NCBI RefSeq assembly: GCF_040958095.1
Contig: NC_091219.1
Location: forward strand, 29,327,589 to 29,391,588
Length of the DNA stretch: 64,000 nucleotides
From: Procambarus clarkii
Taxonomy: Eukaryota; Arthropoda; Malacostraca; Decapoda; Cambaridae
Direction of reading: 5' to 3'
In this document: positions 10,465 through 20,499 of the stretch, in pieces
How positions within the stretch are numbered: the first letter of the stretch is position 1
Layout: the number at the start of each line of letters is the position of its first letter
Program-made: the position numbers and the translations under genes
The notes under the pieces: generated by a model
The model's input: the letters and a program-made list of their open reading frames with translations, nothing else
Databases searched by the model: none
What the model was told of the DNA's origin: nothing

Positions 10465-10588
10465 TCTGATACTATCACTATACTCTCACTATTGCTCTGA
10501 TACTATCACTATACTCTCACTATTGCTCTGATACTATCACTATACTCTCACTATTGCTGTGATACTATCAGTATACTCTAATGCTGAC
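10465..10588 (+). repeat. 31-bp tandem repeat, 4 copies
   Basis: The unit 'tctgatactatcactatactc' + 'tcactattgc' is repeated. The first three copies are nearly identical and the fourth is diverged. Confidence 0.85.
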
Positions 10589-10794
10589 ACTATCACTGTG
10601 ATATCTCTCTGTTATGGTGCATAGTACTCCTTATATACTAATTAATTTCTTCCTAGGCAATATATTCACACTAGTCACACATCCCAGGCCAGAATACGCC
10701 TGGGATGAAGACGTATCTGGCAGCTTTCTCAAAACCCAAATGTCGAGTACACAATGTGTCAACTTTGTGAAAGAGAAAACATGCAAACTGTGTC

Positions 10795-10868
10795 CATTTG
10801 TTTCTGCCTCGTGCGGGAATCGAACCCGCGCCACAGAATTATAAGTCCTGCGCGCAACGAGGCCCCTG
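10795..10868 (-). mobile_element. tRNA-like SINE head
   Basis: The reverse complement reads as a tRNA-like segment with a TPsiC-arm/B box (GCGGGTTCGATTCCCGC) and the flanking 'aaacaaatgg' typical of the SINE bodies in this window. No acceptor stem of a real tRNA could be closed, so this is a SINE remnant and not a tRNA gene. Confidence 0.5.
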
Positions 10869-11040
10869 TATTGTGAGTTCAATTATTAGTGAAGCTATAT
10901 TTTTCAACCATGGGAGTTTATCACATGAAGAGGAATGACAAAATTAATAGTGGGCAAAGCTCATCTCAAAATAAAGTTTCAATTAACTAGGAGTTTTGAT
11001 TTAATAATAAAACAACAGTACAATATTTAACAAATTAACA

Positions 11041-11046
11041 TTTATT
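11041..11046 (-). promoter_or_regulatory. Candidate poly(A) signal for Eaf
   Basis: AATAAA on the minus strand, about 345 nt after the Eaf stop codon, in AT-rich DNA. It is a plausible 3' end; others could serve. Confidence 0.35.
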
Positions 11047-11389
11047 AATTTGCAAATTAATTTGTTTAGCTTACAATTGCAAACATCATTACCAAACAAG
11101 TTGCAAGATCTTATGCACCGTGAAACAAGCATACTATACAACACACACCTGTTTTTGAAGATGCCAGAGACAAAGATTCACTTATGTTATGACCATCCAA
11201 ACCCCTTACAGTATCTATAAACATTGGGTCACACACATTTAGAAAAGTATAAGAAAACAATGGTTTGTTTTAGTTATTAAAAACATAAAGGCAAATGTGT
11301 ATGCCCTATACATATAAATTTGCTTTTATAGACGCAAATTCTGTCTATAATCCTATAATTATAGACAGGATGCAATTCTCGCTTGTAGA

Positions 11390-12139
11390 TTAATCGCTAT
11401 CTTCAGAAACTGATGACAACTCAAGGTCGTCAATTATGTAGTTCATTCCGTTTGTCTTTTTAGCCATTGTATCTTGTTCGGAATCTGAATCACTACTGGA
11501 AGAGGAACTGCTATTACTGTCTGAATCACTTGAAGACTCTCTCATTTCCTTGACAGGATCAGATTTCTTAAGCCCCAACATTGGCATTGATCCCGGAGCT
11601 GTCCAGTGATTATTGTTGGGACTTTTGTTTGGAAGAGGAGATCTGGCATGTGGAGATGCAAGATGGGAAGGAGAAGGTCTCGAGAGTGTGTTGGTTGAGC
11701 CATGTGAAACGGGATGGGAAGGAGAAGACTTCTGCGGAGGAGAATTTCTACGTGAAGACGATTCTAATGTGAGCCGCTGCGTAGGAATTCGACTGCTGCC
11801 ATCAGGTCTCGTGGTCTTAACATTAATAGTTCGTGATATACGTTCTAGCACAATCTCTCCAGTCACGTGGTCAATGATGAGGATGCACTCTTTGGCAACA
11901 GGCTTATGGTTTCCCTTATATACAGTTTGGGACGTGGTAGAACCCTCAACATGGGGGACAGTAACCGTCACCTGATGATTCTCTTCCACTTCCACTGTTC
12001 CCATTTTTTGCTTATCGACACTCGCTGGCTTAAAGTCATACCGTATGGTGTGATAAGCTCCATCCTTGTAGTTCTTGTTGAACGTCTCTCCCAGCTTCAG
12101 GTCCTTCTTTTGACCATCCAACCCCCGCTTATATGCCAT
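11390..12139 (-). CDS. Eaf: ELL-associated factor (Eaf), intronless
   Basis: Complete 249-codon frame. Family knowledge: EAF proteins bind ELL in the super elongation complex in the nucleus and stimulate RNA polymerase II elongation. Residues about 10-105 form the conserved EAF N-terminal domain, seen as YHTIRYDFKPASVD (29-42), VTVTVPHVEG (57-66) and CILIIDHVTGEIVLER (85-100). A Ser/Pro-rich linker follows, then a Ser/Asp run (about 201-223), like the acidic transactivation region of vertebrate EAFs, and a tail NYIIDDLELSSVSEDSD. The length is close to vertebrate EAF1/2 (about 260-270). I chose the ATG at 12139; the longer frame would need a GTG start. A TATA box lies upstream. Vertebrate EAF genes have several introns and this frame has none, so it is either an intronless gene or an intact retrocopy; no poly(A) scar is visible. 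Confidence 0.92.
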   Translation of the reverse strand: MAYKRGLDGQKKDLKLGETFNKNYKDGAYHTIRYDFKPASVDKQKMGTVEVEENHQVTVTVPHVEGSTTSQTVYKGNHKPVAKECILIIDHVTGEIVLERISRTINVKTTRPDGSSRIPTQRLTLESSSRRNSPPQKSSPSHPVSHGSTNTLSRPSPSHLASPHARSPLPNKSPNNNHWTAPGSMPMLGLKKSDPVKEMRESSSDSDSNSSSSSSSDSDSEQDTMAKKTNGMNYIIDDLELSSVSEDSD

Positions 12140-12280
12140 AATGGTCAAGCACACTACCACAGGGGGTAAACCAAGGCAAAACCAAAAGAGAAAATCACTA
12201 TATATATGGAGAGGTTGGTGGAGGTGCTCCAGGTCGCAGGAGACGGGGGAAGGAAGTACATGTTCGCCGAGTAATGCCCC

Positions 12281-12287
12281 TTATATA
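12281..12287 (-). promoter_or_regulatory. TATA box of the Eaf gene
   Basis: The minus strand reads gcgTATATAAgggg, about 142 nt before the Eaf ATG, directly after a GGGGTGTGGCG (CACCC/KLF-like) stretch. Transcription would start near 12257. An ATG at 12261 opens a 35-codon upstream frame ending at 12154. It lies almost exactly at the predicted start site, so it may or may not be in the mRNA. Confidence 0.6.
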
Positions 12288-12489
12288 CGCCACACCCCAT
12301 GGGGACCCACCTCACATAGACCACTCACACACCGCGCCCTCTTCTAACCCATGGGGAAAATTGTGTATCAATGGTGACTCGGTCAACTCTACACTTTCAC
12401 ACACATACACGACCAGTCACAGGCCTCACCACCTGCTGGGTCTCCCTCCCTCCCGGGCATAAATGACATATTTTCTGTGTAAATGGAAT

Positions 12490-13630
12490 TTAGAGTGGAA
12501 ATAAGCTTGAGCTTTGTGCTTAAGCACAAGATAACTGCAGAAGGCCTATTGGCCCCATACGAGGCAGCTCCTAGTTTTAACACCCCAATCCCACTCATAT
12601 ACATGTCGAACCCACATTTGAAACAATCGAGGGTCTCCACCTCCACCACGTTACTCGGTAATTGGTTCCACAAATCAACAACCCTGTTACCGAACTAGTA
12701 TTTACCCAAGTCTTTCCTAAATAGGAGCTGCCTCGTATGGGCCAATAGGCCTTCTGCAGTTGCCTTTGTTCTTATGTTCTTAAATCTAAACTTATCCAGT
12801 TTATACCCAATTTATACTATGCGAACTTCAAAGTTTCTTTTTGCTTATTAATAAGATATTAAAAGTATCATCACAAGACAGAACACGAAACAATGGGTAT
12901 AAATTGGATAAGTTTAGATTTAGGAAAGACTTGGGTAAATACTGGTTCGGTAACATAAGAACAAAGGTAACTGCAGAAAGCATATTGGCCCATACGAGGC
13001 AGCTCCTATCTATAACCACCCAATCCCACTCATATACTTGTCCAACCCGCGCTTGAAACAATGGAGGGACCCCACCTCCACCACGTTACGCGGTAATTGG
13101 TTCCACAAATCAACAACCCTGTTACCGAACCAGTATTTACCCAAGTCTTTCCTAAATCTAAACTTATCTAATTTATACCCATTGTTTCGTGTTCTGTCTT
13201 GTGTTGATACTTTTAATACCCTATTAATATCTCCTTTGTTATGTCCATTCATCCACTTGTAAACCTCTATCATGTCACCCCTAACTCTTCGCCTTTCCAG
13301 TGAATGCAACTTAAGCTTTGTTAATCTTTCTTCATATGAAAGATTTCTAATTTGGAGAATTAACTTAGTCATCCTACGCTGGACACGTTCAAGTGAATTT
13401 ATATCCATTCTATAATACGGCGACCAAAACTGAACTGCATAATCTAAATTGGGCCTAACCAGAGCAAGATATAGCTGAAGAACCACACCAGGTGTCTTGT
13501 TACTAACCCTGCGATTAATAAATCTCAGTGTACTATTTGCCTTATTACGAACATTCATGCATTGAACCTTTTGTTTTAAATTCTTACTTATCATAACTCC
13601 CAAACTGACATCATAACTCATAACTGACAT
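12490..13630. mobile_element. Cluster of CR1-like LINE 3' fragments in both orientations
   Basis: Minus strand 13010-13630 has 206 open codons of ORF2 C-terminus: LALVRPNLDYAVQFWSPYY, LERVQRRMTKLI, SYEERLTKLKLHSLERRRVRGD and FGNRVVDLWNQLPRNVVEV. A second, shorter minus copy (12490-12700) and a plus copy (about 12720-12955, DRTRNNGYKLDKFRFRKDLG) lie beside it. Each ends in the same 3' tail, 'gcctcgtatgggccaata...ctgcagtt.cctttgttcttatgttc'. The 13010-13630 copy is fairly young because its frame is intact, but its 5' part is missing. Confidence 0.85.
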
Positions 13631-13859
13631 CAGCTTCCACTGATGTCTCTTTGTTCTATCTCTTTTTCAATATAAAATAGGCTTCTTTTGTTCACTGTCT
13701 ATTCCCCTCAGGATCTTGCATGTAGTAATTATATCCCCCCTTTGTTTCTTCTGTTCTTTAAGGTAGTTAGTGAGAGAGCACTCACATTGTCATCGTAACT
13801 GTTCTCTCAATTCTGGTACTCATCTAGTTGCAAACTTTTAATTTTTGTTTTTATTTTTT

Positions 13860-14440
13860 TTGTTCTTCACAGAGATGTTGGGTCATGCTGGTGCTGCATA
13901 CTCAACTAATGGTCTCACATAGACAGCGTGTAGACTTGACAGCATCCTTGTTAAGATTTTCAAGGATGTTCTATGCTGGCTAACTTCCCACATGATGTTG
14001 ATATTATCTTGTTCACATGAGCTTCTGGTGTTAAGTGTTGGGATTATATCTACTCCCAGGATGTTTTCTCTTATTGTTTCTTGCATTTGCCTTCCTCCTA
14101 TGGTGTAGTTGAATACAGCTCTCCTATCTCCCTTCCCCATTTTCATTATTTTACACTTACTTGGATTAAACTCCAGCAGCCAATTGTCTGTCTACTCTTG
14201 AAGTTTGTCAAGGTGTAATTGCAACACTTTACAATGCTCATCAGTTCCTACTCTCCTAATTAACTTTGCATCATCTGCAAACATTGACATGTACAAACTC
14301 CCTCCCTCTGGGAGGTCATTTACATAAATTAGAAGGATGAATGGTCCTAGGACACAACCCTGTGGGATACCACTTTCCAATCCACTACAGTCTGAAATTC
14401 TTTTTATGATCCTTCGTTTCCTGTCAGGTACTTTAGTACA
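13860..14440 (-). mobile_element. LINE reverse-transcriptase pseudogene
   Basis: The minus strand encodes SGIPQGCVLGPFILLIYVND and MFADDAKLI (14192-14380), then, in another frame (13883-14146), ENILGVDIIPTLNTRSSCEQ and AVYVRPLVEYAAPA. The order is that of a CR1/Jockey-like RT with its C-terminal part. The two frames do not join without a frameshift. Confidence 0.8.
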
Positions 14441-14728
14441 GTACTCAGTCTAGTGCTAGTCCTATTATTCCCGTTTGTCTTTCCGTCTTCTGTATTAATC
14501 TTTAAAAATCTTGATGATACTGAGTCTTAAAACAACATTGAGGGGGTAAAAAAAGCTATTGACTGGTAAACAAATTTGAAAAATCAGTTAAGCAGTAACA
14601 CTAAGAGCAAATGAGAAAAAGAATCAGAAAAAGTGGTAATGAAAGAGGTGCTAATGTAAACATAACTGGATTTGATGAGTGTAATACTGTATGTATGAGC
14701 CCTATGTGTAATGTATTGCACGATTGTG

Positions 14729-14985
14729 ATTATCTTGAGATTATCTTGAGATGATTTTGGGGCTTAGCGTGCCCCGCGGCCCGGTCCTCAACCAGGCCTC
14801 CTTTTAGTTACACATCCCCAGGAAGCAGCTGTCTAACTCCCAGGTACCTATTTACTGCTAGGTAACAGGGGCATCGAGGTGAAAGAAACATTTTTCCTAT
14901 TTGTCTCCGCCTCCACCGGGGATCGAACCCGGAACCTCAGGACTACAAATCCGAAGTGCTGTCCACTCAGCTGCCAGGCGTGATT
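14729..14985 (-). mobile_element. tRNA-headed SINE, subfamily B, near full length
   Basis: Tail 'cttgagatgattttggggctt...ggtcctcaaccaggcctcc', central domain 'ggtacctatttactgctagg', B box (revcomp of 'ggggatcgaacccgg') and head end 'gtccactcagctgccagg'. It is oriented on the minus strand. Confidence 0.88.
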
Positions 14986-15790
14986 GGAAGAATATATGAA
15001 ATTAAATAAATTTGTCAGTGATAAGAAAGGTGGGTTCCTTGGTGGAAGTGGTTACATAGATCAGGTATTTGTACCAAGACAGCTCATGAAGTTTAGCCAT
15101 AATGAATTTGAAAAAAATTATATAGCTTATCAAAAGAATGCACTGAACACAGTGCTTCATAGCACCCACTCTGTTACAGAATATTTAAGAGTTCCTAAAT
15201 ATAAATCAAGATATCAATATGAGAGCTGAAAGACATAAGACAAGCAATGTTAAAAAAGTTGGATTCACAGGAACACATAACTCAAAGGAACGGTAGACAC
15301 AAAAATATTTTATCCTGAAAACCAGGACATTCTATGAAGTGAGCAATTATATAACAATGTTAATAAAGGACTCTGGAGAGTGAAATGTATATACATGTAG
15401 TTGGTCGAGTTCTGTTAAAGGACATGAAAAGCATTTATTTAGGAAGTAGTGCATGTGTGTTAATGGTATAATGAGTGACTTGTTTGATAGTATTTATATC
15501 AGGGCTGTTCAATACATACATGAAAAGAATATTAAAGGTGCAAACCTACTGAATAGACTTAATATGAATAATTAGCATACATTTCAGCTACCAGAGGGCT
15601 GAAGGATAATCTGAGATGTGCATATAGTAATAAGAGAATAGGAAAAGCAAAGGACAAGTTGTCATGGAGATGTCACGTGCCAAAGTTGATAAACTGCCAG
15701 GTTAATGAGAGTATACCAAGATGGTTTAGGTTTGTAGAATGACTAAATGATGGTAGATTGGCGAAGTATAGTTACTGGATGAGAATTACG
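14986..15790 (+). pseudogene. RTE-like LINE remnant
   Basis: The frame at 14984-15229 shows GGFLGGSGYIDQVFVPRQLM, which resembles the RTE reverse-transcriptase motif around 'GFRxGRxCxDQVFxLRQ'. Near 15700-15770 a second piece reads PRWFRFVE..NDGRLAKYSY, like the RTE C-terminal 'WFGHVERMxDxRLxK'. The sequence between has many stops. It is an old dead copy. Confidence 0.55.
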
Positions 15791-15799
15791 CTTGTGGTG

Positions 15800-16240
15800 T
15801 CACATCTTCCTGGTACTGTACTGTACTTTGTCATACGACTCTTTTTTTTTTTTTTTTTTTTTAATTATTTCGGTTTTGGCATCCACTTCAAGTGTGTGTA
15901 GTAAAAGTGAATTTCAAGAGAGGAAATGAAGGTCAATAAGAAGTGATGGTGGAAATGGTGGGAAGGAGAAAGTGGAGTAAGTAAGTAATTATCAAGTAAG
16001 TAAAGGAGGAAGTGGAGATTGTCAAAGATGCAAGATACAATAAAATACAAGGCTGAGCACAAGTGGTTTTATAAGAAGCAAGTCTTAAATAATACATAGT
16101 GCTAAGCCTATGAGTTGTCTACTTGGTGCTGTTGCTTGGCTATTATATTTTATTAGACCACATTCACTATTATCTCCTCAGTTTAATGATCTACATGTCA
16201 CTATACACTATACCCAACTTATTAAATCACGTGATCACTA
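15800..16240. other. No gene seen; poly-T run
   Basis: It contains a 22-base T run (about 15843-15864) and otherwise unremarkable AT-rich DNA. Confidence 0.45.
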
Positions 16241-16545
16241 AATCAGTTTAACCTGCTTGATGGGGTTCTGAGAGTTCTTCTACTCCCCAAGCCTGGTCTG
16301 AGGCCAGGCTTGACTTGTGAGAGTTTGGTCCACCAGGCTGTTGCTTGGAGCGGCCAGCAGGCTCACATACCCACCACAGCCCTGGTTGGTCCGGCACGTT
16401 TTTTAGGAAACAGTCTAGTTTTTTCTTGAAGATGTCCACTGTTGTTCCGGCAATATTTCGTATAGTCGCTGGGAGGATGCTGAACAACATTGGATCTCTG
16501 ATGTTTATACAGTGTTCTCTGATTGTGCCTATTTGTCGTTAAACA
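16240..16545 (-). mobile_element. LINE ORF2 C-terminal fragment with 3' UTR
   Basis: The minus strand reads LFSILPATIRNIAGTTVDIF then KKKLDCFLKNVPDQP, followed by a 3' region 'ccaggcttgacttgtgagagtttggtcca'. The same pair occurs at 39400-39720, so this is a repeat family, with the element 3' end at about 16245. Confidence 0.75.
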
Positions 16546-16619
16546 ATTTTTTTCTCCCAAGTAATTTTTGTGCCCACCCCTAAATTATATATTTTACTTC
16601 ATGGAAATTATGTAACTCC

Positions 16620-16674
16620 CTCCCTCCCACATACATACTCGTTATTCCCACCCACCCACACATCTCTCACTCCA

Positions 16675-16705
<31 letters not shown>

Positions 16706-16735
16706 CCCCCTTCCACCCACTCACACACACACATC
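16620..16735 (+). repeat. C-rich and CA microsatellite tract
   Basis: A run of Cs (16674-16688) is flanked by CA/CT-rich repeats. Confidence 0.8.
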
Positions 16736-17903
16736 CTTTTCATTTTTTCGAAGATTGTTCAGGCATCCCTGTGTACAGGAGTCGTAGCAGATGTGTGGAA
16801 AAAGGCTAACATAGTTCCAATCTACAAAAGTGGCAGCAGGGAAGACCCCCTCAATTATAGACCTGTATCATTGACAAGTGTAATAGTCAAAATATTGGAA
16901 AAAATAATAAAACTAAATGGGTAGAACACCTGGAGAGAAATAATATAATATCAGACAGACAGTATGGTTTTCGATCTGGAAGATTCTGAGTATCAAATTT
17001 ACTCAGTTTCTATGATAGAGCCACAGAGATGTTACAGGAAAGAGATGGTTGGGCTGACTGCATCTATCTGGACCTAAAAAAGGCTTTTGACAGAGTTCCA
17101 CACAAGAGGTTGTTCTGGAAACTGGAAAATATTGGAGGGGTGACAGGTAAGCTTCTAACATGAATGAAAAATTTTCTGACTGACAGAAAAATGAGGGCAG
17201 TAATCAGAGGCAATGTATCAGACTGGAGAAATGTCACAAGTGGAGTACCACAGGGTTCAGTTCTTGCACCGGTGATGTTTATTGTCTACATAAATGATCT
17301 TCCAGTTAGAATACAGAATTATGTGAACATGTTTGCTGATAATAGGAAGGATTACACTCACTCACAACTTAGATGATTGTCAAGCCCTTCAAGAAGACCT
17401 GGACAAAATAAGTATATGGAGCACCACTTGGCAAATGGAATTTAATGTGAATAAATGCCATGTTATAGAATGTGGAATAGGTGAACACACACAACCTATA
17501 AATTATGTGAGAAATCCTTAAAGAATTCTGATAGAGAGATCTAAGGGTGGATCTAGATAGAAAACTTTCTCCTGAGGACCACATGAAGAACATTGTGCGA
17601 GGAGTCTATGCCACACTTTCTAACTTCAGAATTGCTTTTAAATACATGGATGGCAAAATACTAAAGAAATTGTTCACAACTTTTGTTAGGCCAAAGCTTG
17701 AATATGCAGCAGTTGTGTGGTGCCCAAATCTTAAGAAGCACATCAGCAAACTGGAAAAGGTGCAAAGACATGCTACTAAGTGGCTCCCAGAACTGAAGGG
17801 CAAGAGCTACGAGGAGAAGGTAGAAGCATTAAATATGCCAAAACTAAAAGACAGAAGAAAAAGAGGTGATATGATCACTACATACAAAATAGTAACAGGT
17901 TAC

Positions 17904-18158
17904 CTTAGTCATCTTGAGATGATTTCGGAGCTTTAGTGTCCCCGCGGCCCGGTCCTCGACCAGGCCTCCACCCCCAGGAAGCAGCCCGTGACAGCTGACT
18001 AACACCCAGATACCTATTTTACTGCTAGGTAACAGGGGCATCAGGCTGAAAGAAACTCTGCCCATTGTTTCTCGCCGGCGCCCGGGATCGAACCCGGGAC
18101 CACAGGATCACAAGTCCAGCGTGCTGTCCGCTCGGCCGACCGGCTCCCCCAGCCGGAT
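17904..18158 (-). mobile_element. tRNA-headed SINE, subfamily A, inserted in a LINE
   Basis: Reverse-oriented complete SINE: tail 'cttgagatgatttcggagctt', central domain, B box (revcomp of 'cgggatcgaacccggg') and head 'gtccgctcggccgaccgg'. LINE sequence flanks it: 'aaaatagtaacagg' on the left, and 'caggaattgataaaatcgac' on the right after the minisatellite. Confidence 0.88.
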
Positions 18159-18159
18159 A

Positions 18160-18738
18160 CACCTGGTGCATTCACTCATACACTCGGTGCACTCACTCAT
18201 ACACCTGGTGTACTCATGCACCTGGTGCACTCACTCATACACCTGGTGCACTCACTCATACACCTGGTGCACTCACTCATACACCTGGTGCACTCACTTA
18301 TACACCTGAACTCACTCTCACACCTGGTGCACTCACTCATACACTTGTTGCACTCACACACCTGGTGCACTCACTCATACACTTGTTGCACTCACTCACA
18401 CACCTGGTGCACTCACTCATACACTTGTTGCACTCATTCATACACCTGGTGCACTCACTCATACACTTGTTGCACTCACACACCTGGTGCACTCACTCAT
18501 ACACTTGTTGCACTCTCACACCTGGTGCACTCACTCATACACTTGTTGCACTCACTCATACACCTGGTGCACTCACTCATACACTTGTTGCACTCTCACA
18601 CCTGGTGCACTCACTCATACACTTGTTGCACTCACTCATACACTTGTTGCACTCACTCTCACACCTGGTGCACTCCCTCATACACTTGTTGCACTCACTC
18701 TCACACCTGGTGCACTCACTCATACACCTGGTGCACAG
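18160..18738 (+). repeat. 21-bp minisatellite next to SINE
   Basis: The unit 'cacctggtgcactcactcata' is repeated for about 580 bp. Cacctggtg and cacttgttg variants alternate, giving a higher-order two-variant pattern. It starts right after the SINE head and ends where the LINE resumes. It produces long open frames by chance on several frames. Confidence 0.92.
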
Positions 18739-19169
18739 GTGTATCAGGAATTGATAAAATCGACAGGGAAGATTTCCTGAGACCTGGAACTTCAAGAACA
18801 AGAGGGCACAGATTTAAACTAATTAAACACAGATGCAGAAGAAATATAAGAAAATTCACTTTCGCAAACAGAGTGGTAGACGGTTGGAACAAGTTAAGCA
18901 ACAAAGTGATGGAGGCCAAAACCGTCAGTAGTTACAAAGCATTATATGACAAAGAGGTAAGTAATTATCAAAAGAAGGCACCAAACCGGGAAGGCTATGT
19001 AGCACCATCAAATGCGCAAAATAATCAGAGGGCGCTAAATATCACCAAGGATGCCAATACGAGAACAAAAACGCATAAGGCGAACGATATCAATTATATG
19101 ACAAAGAGTGCTGGGAAGATGGGACACCACGAGCGTAGCTCTCATCCTGTAACTACACTTAGGTCATTA

Positions 19170-19390
19170 CACACACTCTTCCCCTTCCATCCACACACAC
19201 ACACACTCCTGTCCCCCTTCCACCCACACACACACTCCTCTCTCCCCCTTCCACCCACTCACACACACTCCTCTCTCCCTTCCACTTACAATCCTCTCTC
19301 TCCCCCTTCCACGCACACACACACTCACACACTCTCCTCTCCCTCCCACTCACCCACAAACACACTCTCCTTTCCTCCCACCCACACTAC
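19170..19390 (+). repeat. CA/CT-rich minisatellite
   Basis: Imperfect units of the type 'cacactcctctctcccccttccacccac'. Confidence 0.8.
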
Positions 19391-19392
19391 AG

Positions 19393-19570
19393 GGCACCAG
19401 TGGCTGACTGGACAGCACGCCGGATGCGTGATCCTGTGGTCGCGGGCTCGATTCCCAGCTCTGACGAGAAACAATGGGCAGAGTTTCTCTCACCCTGATG
19501 CCCCTGTTACCTAGTAGTAAATAGGTACCTGGGAGTTAGTCAGCTGTCACGGGCTGCTTCCTGGTGGGTG
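19393..19570 (+). mobile_element. tRNA-headed SINE, subfamily A, 3' truncated
   Basis: Head 'gtggctgactggacagcacg', B box region 'gcgggctcgattcccagc', central domain 'cctagtagtaaataggtacc', then 'gtcacgggctgcttcctgg'. The tail is replaced by G-rich simple repeat. Confidence 0.8.
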
Positions 19571-20160
19571 GGTGGGTGGGGTGGGGTGGGATGTGTGTGT
19601 GGGTGTGGGGGGGAGAGGGGGGGGGGTGGGGTGGGGGGTGTGTGTGTGTGTGTGTGAAAATAAATAAATAAATAGTAGTTAGTAACAGTTGATTGACAGT
19701 TGAGAGGCGGGCCAAAAGAGCAGAGTTCAACCCCCGCAAGCACAACTAGGTGAATACACACTCGTCTTTCCCTCCTGTCCACGCACACATTCATCTCTCT
19801 TGTCCTCCCACCCAGACACTCATCCCCTCCCTCCCACCCAAACATATACTCTCTCTCTCACCAACACTTGTCCCTCCCTCCCCACCAATATTCATTCATC
19901 CCACCTGCCCCCACACACACATTGTTTCCTCCCACCAACCAACAATCATCCCTCTCTCTCTCATCCCTAAAATTCCTTCCTCTCTCTCATCCACCCCTCC
20001 CTACCACCCACCAACATTCATCCATCTCCCATCCACCAACATTCGTCCCTCTCTCTCTCTCATCCACCAACACTCGTCCCTCCCTCCAGCCCCCCCCCCC
20101 CACTTATTCTTCCCACCTGCCCATCCATACTACTCCCTCTCAAACCACCACATAAACAGT
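19563..20160 (+). repeat. G-rich then C/T-rich simple sequence
   Basis: GGGTGG/GTGT tract (19563-19660), a LINE-tail-like piece with 'gagttcaacccccgcaagcac' (about 19680-19755), then CCTCCC/CTCT-rich imperfect repeats to 20160 with CACCAACA-type units. Confidence 0.75.
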
Positions 20161-20204
20161 CATCCCTCCCACTCACAATTGCTGAGAAACACTGGTACAT
20201 TCCT

Positions 20205-20450
20205 TAAGTCACTGCCGGAGAACACTTGTACACTCCCACAATCACTGCTGGAGAACACTTGTACACTCTCACAATCACTGCCAGAGAACACTTGTACACT
20301 CCCACAATCACTGCCAGAGAACACTTGTACACTCCCACAATCACTGCTGGAAAACAATAGTACAGTACAGTCCCATTCTCGGTTACTCCTGCAAAATGCA
20401 GGTATATTCCCGCAGTCACTGCTGGAAAACACTTATATTCCCTATCACTC
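20205..20450 (+). repeat. 33-bp minisatellite
   Basis: Units of 'cactgctggagaacacttgt' + 'acactcccacaat', about 7 copies with increasing divergence to the right. Confidence 0.88.
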
Positions 20451-20499
20451 CTGGGAAACTAAGGACCATTCCCACAAATACTCCAGGAAAATACTGGTA

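Larger units (their letters stand above)
16745..18960 (+). pseudogene. LINE reverse transcriptase, interrupted and mutated
   Basis: This is the longest LINE copy here. It carries NYRPVSLTS (about 16855), QYGFRSGR, YLDLKKAFDRVPHKRL (about 17068-17115), [20 protein letters not shown] (about 17237-17297), MFADN (about 17328), then VRPKLEYAAVVWCPNLKK and, after an interruption at 17904-18738, GIDKIDREDFLRPGTSRTRG and FANRVVDGWNKL. The catalytic FADD motif is FADN, and there are stops and frameshifts (16986, 17161, near 17345, 17518), so it is dead. The interruption is a SINE plus a minisatellite. The last part again ends near 'TMSSYKALYDKE...' as in the copy at 32486. Confidence 0.88.

Noticed and set aside
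12140-12160. Seven-residue N-terminal extension of Eaf
   Set aside because: It would start at GTG; the first ATG is at 12139 and gives a normal EAF N-terminus.
18065-19514. Long plus frames (229 and 432 codons) with HSLIHLVH repeats
   Set aside because: They run through a SINE, a 21-bp minisatellite (7 codons per unit) and a LINE tail; not a protein gene.
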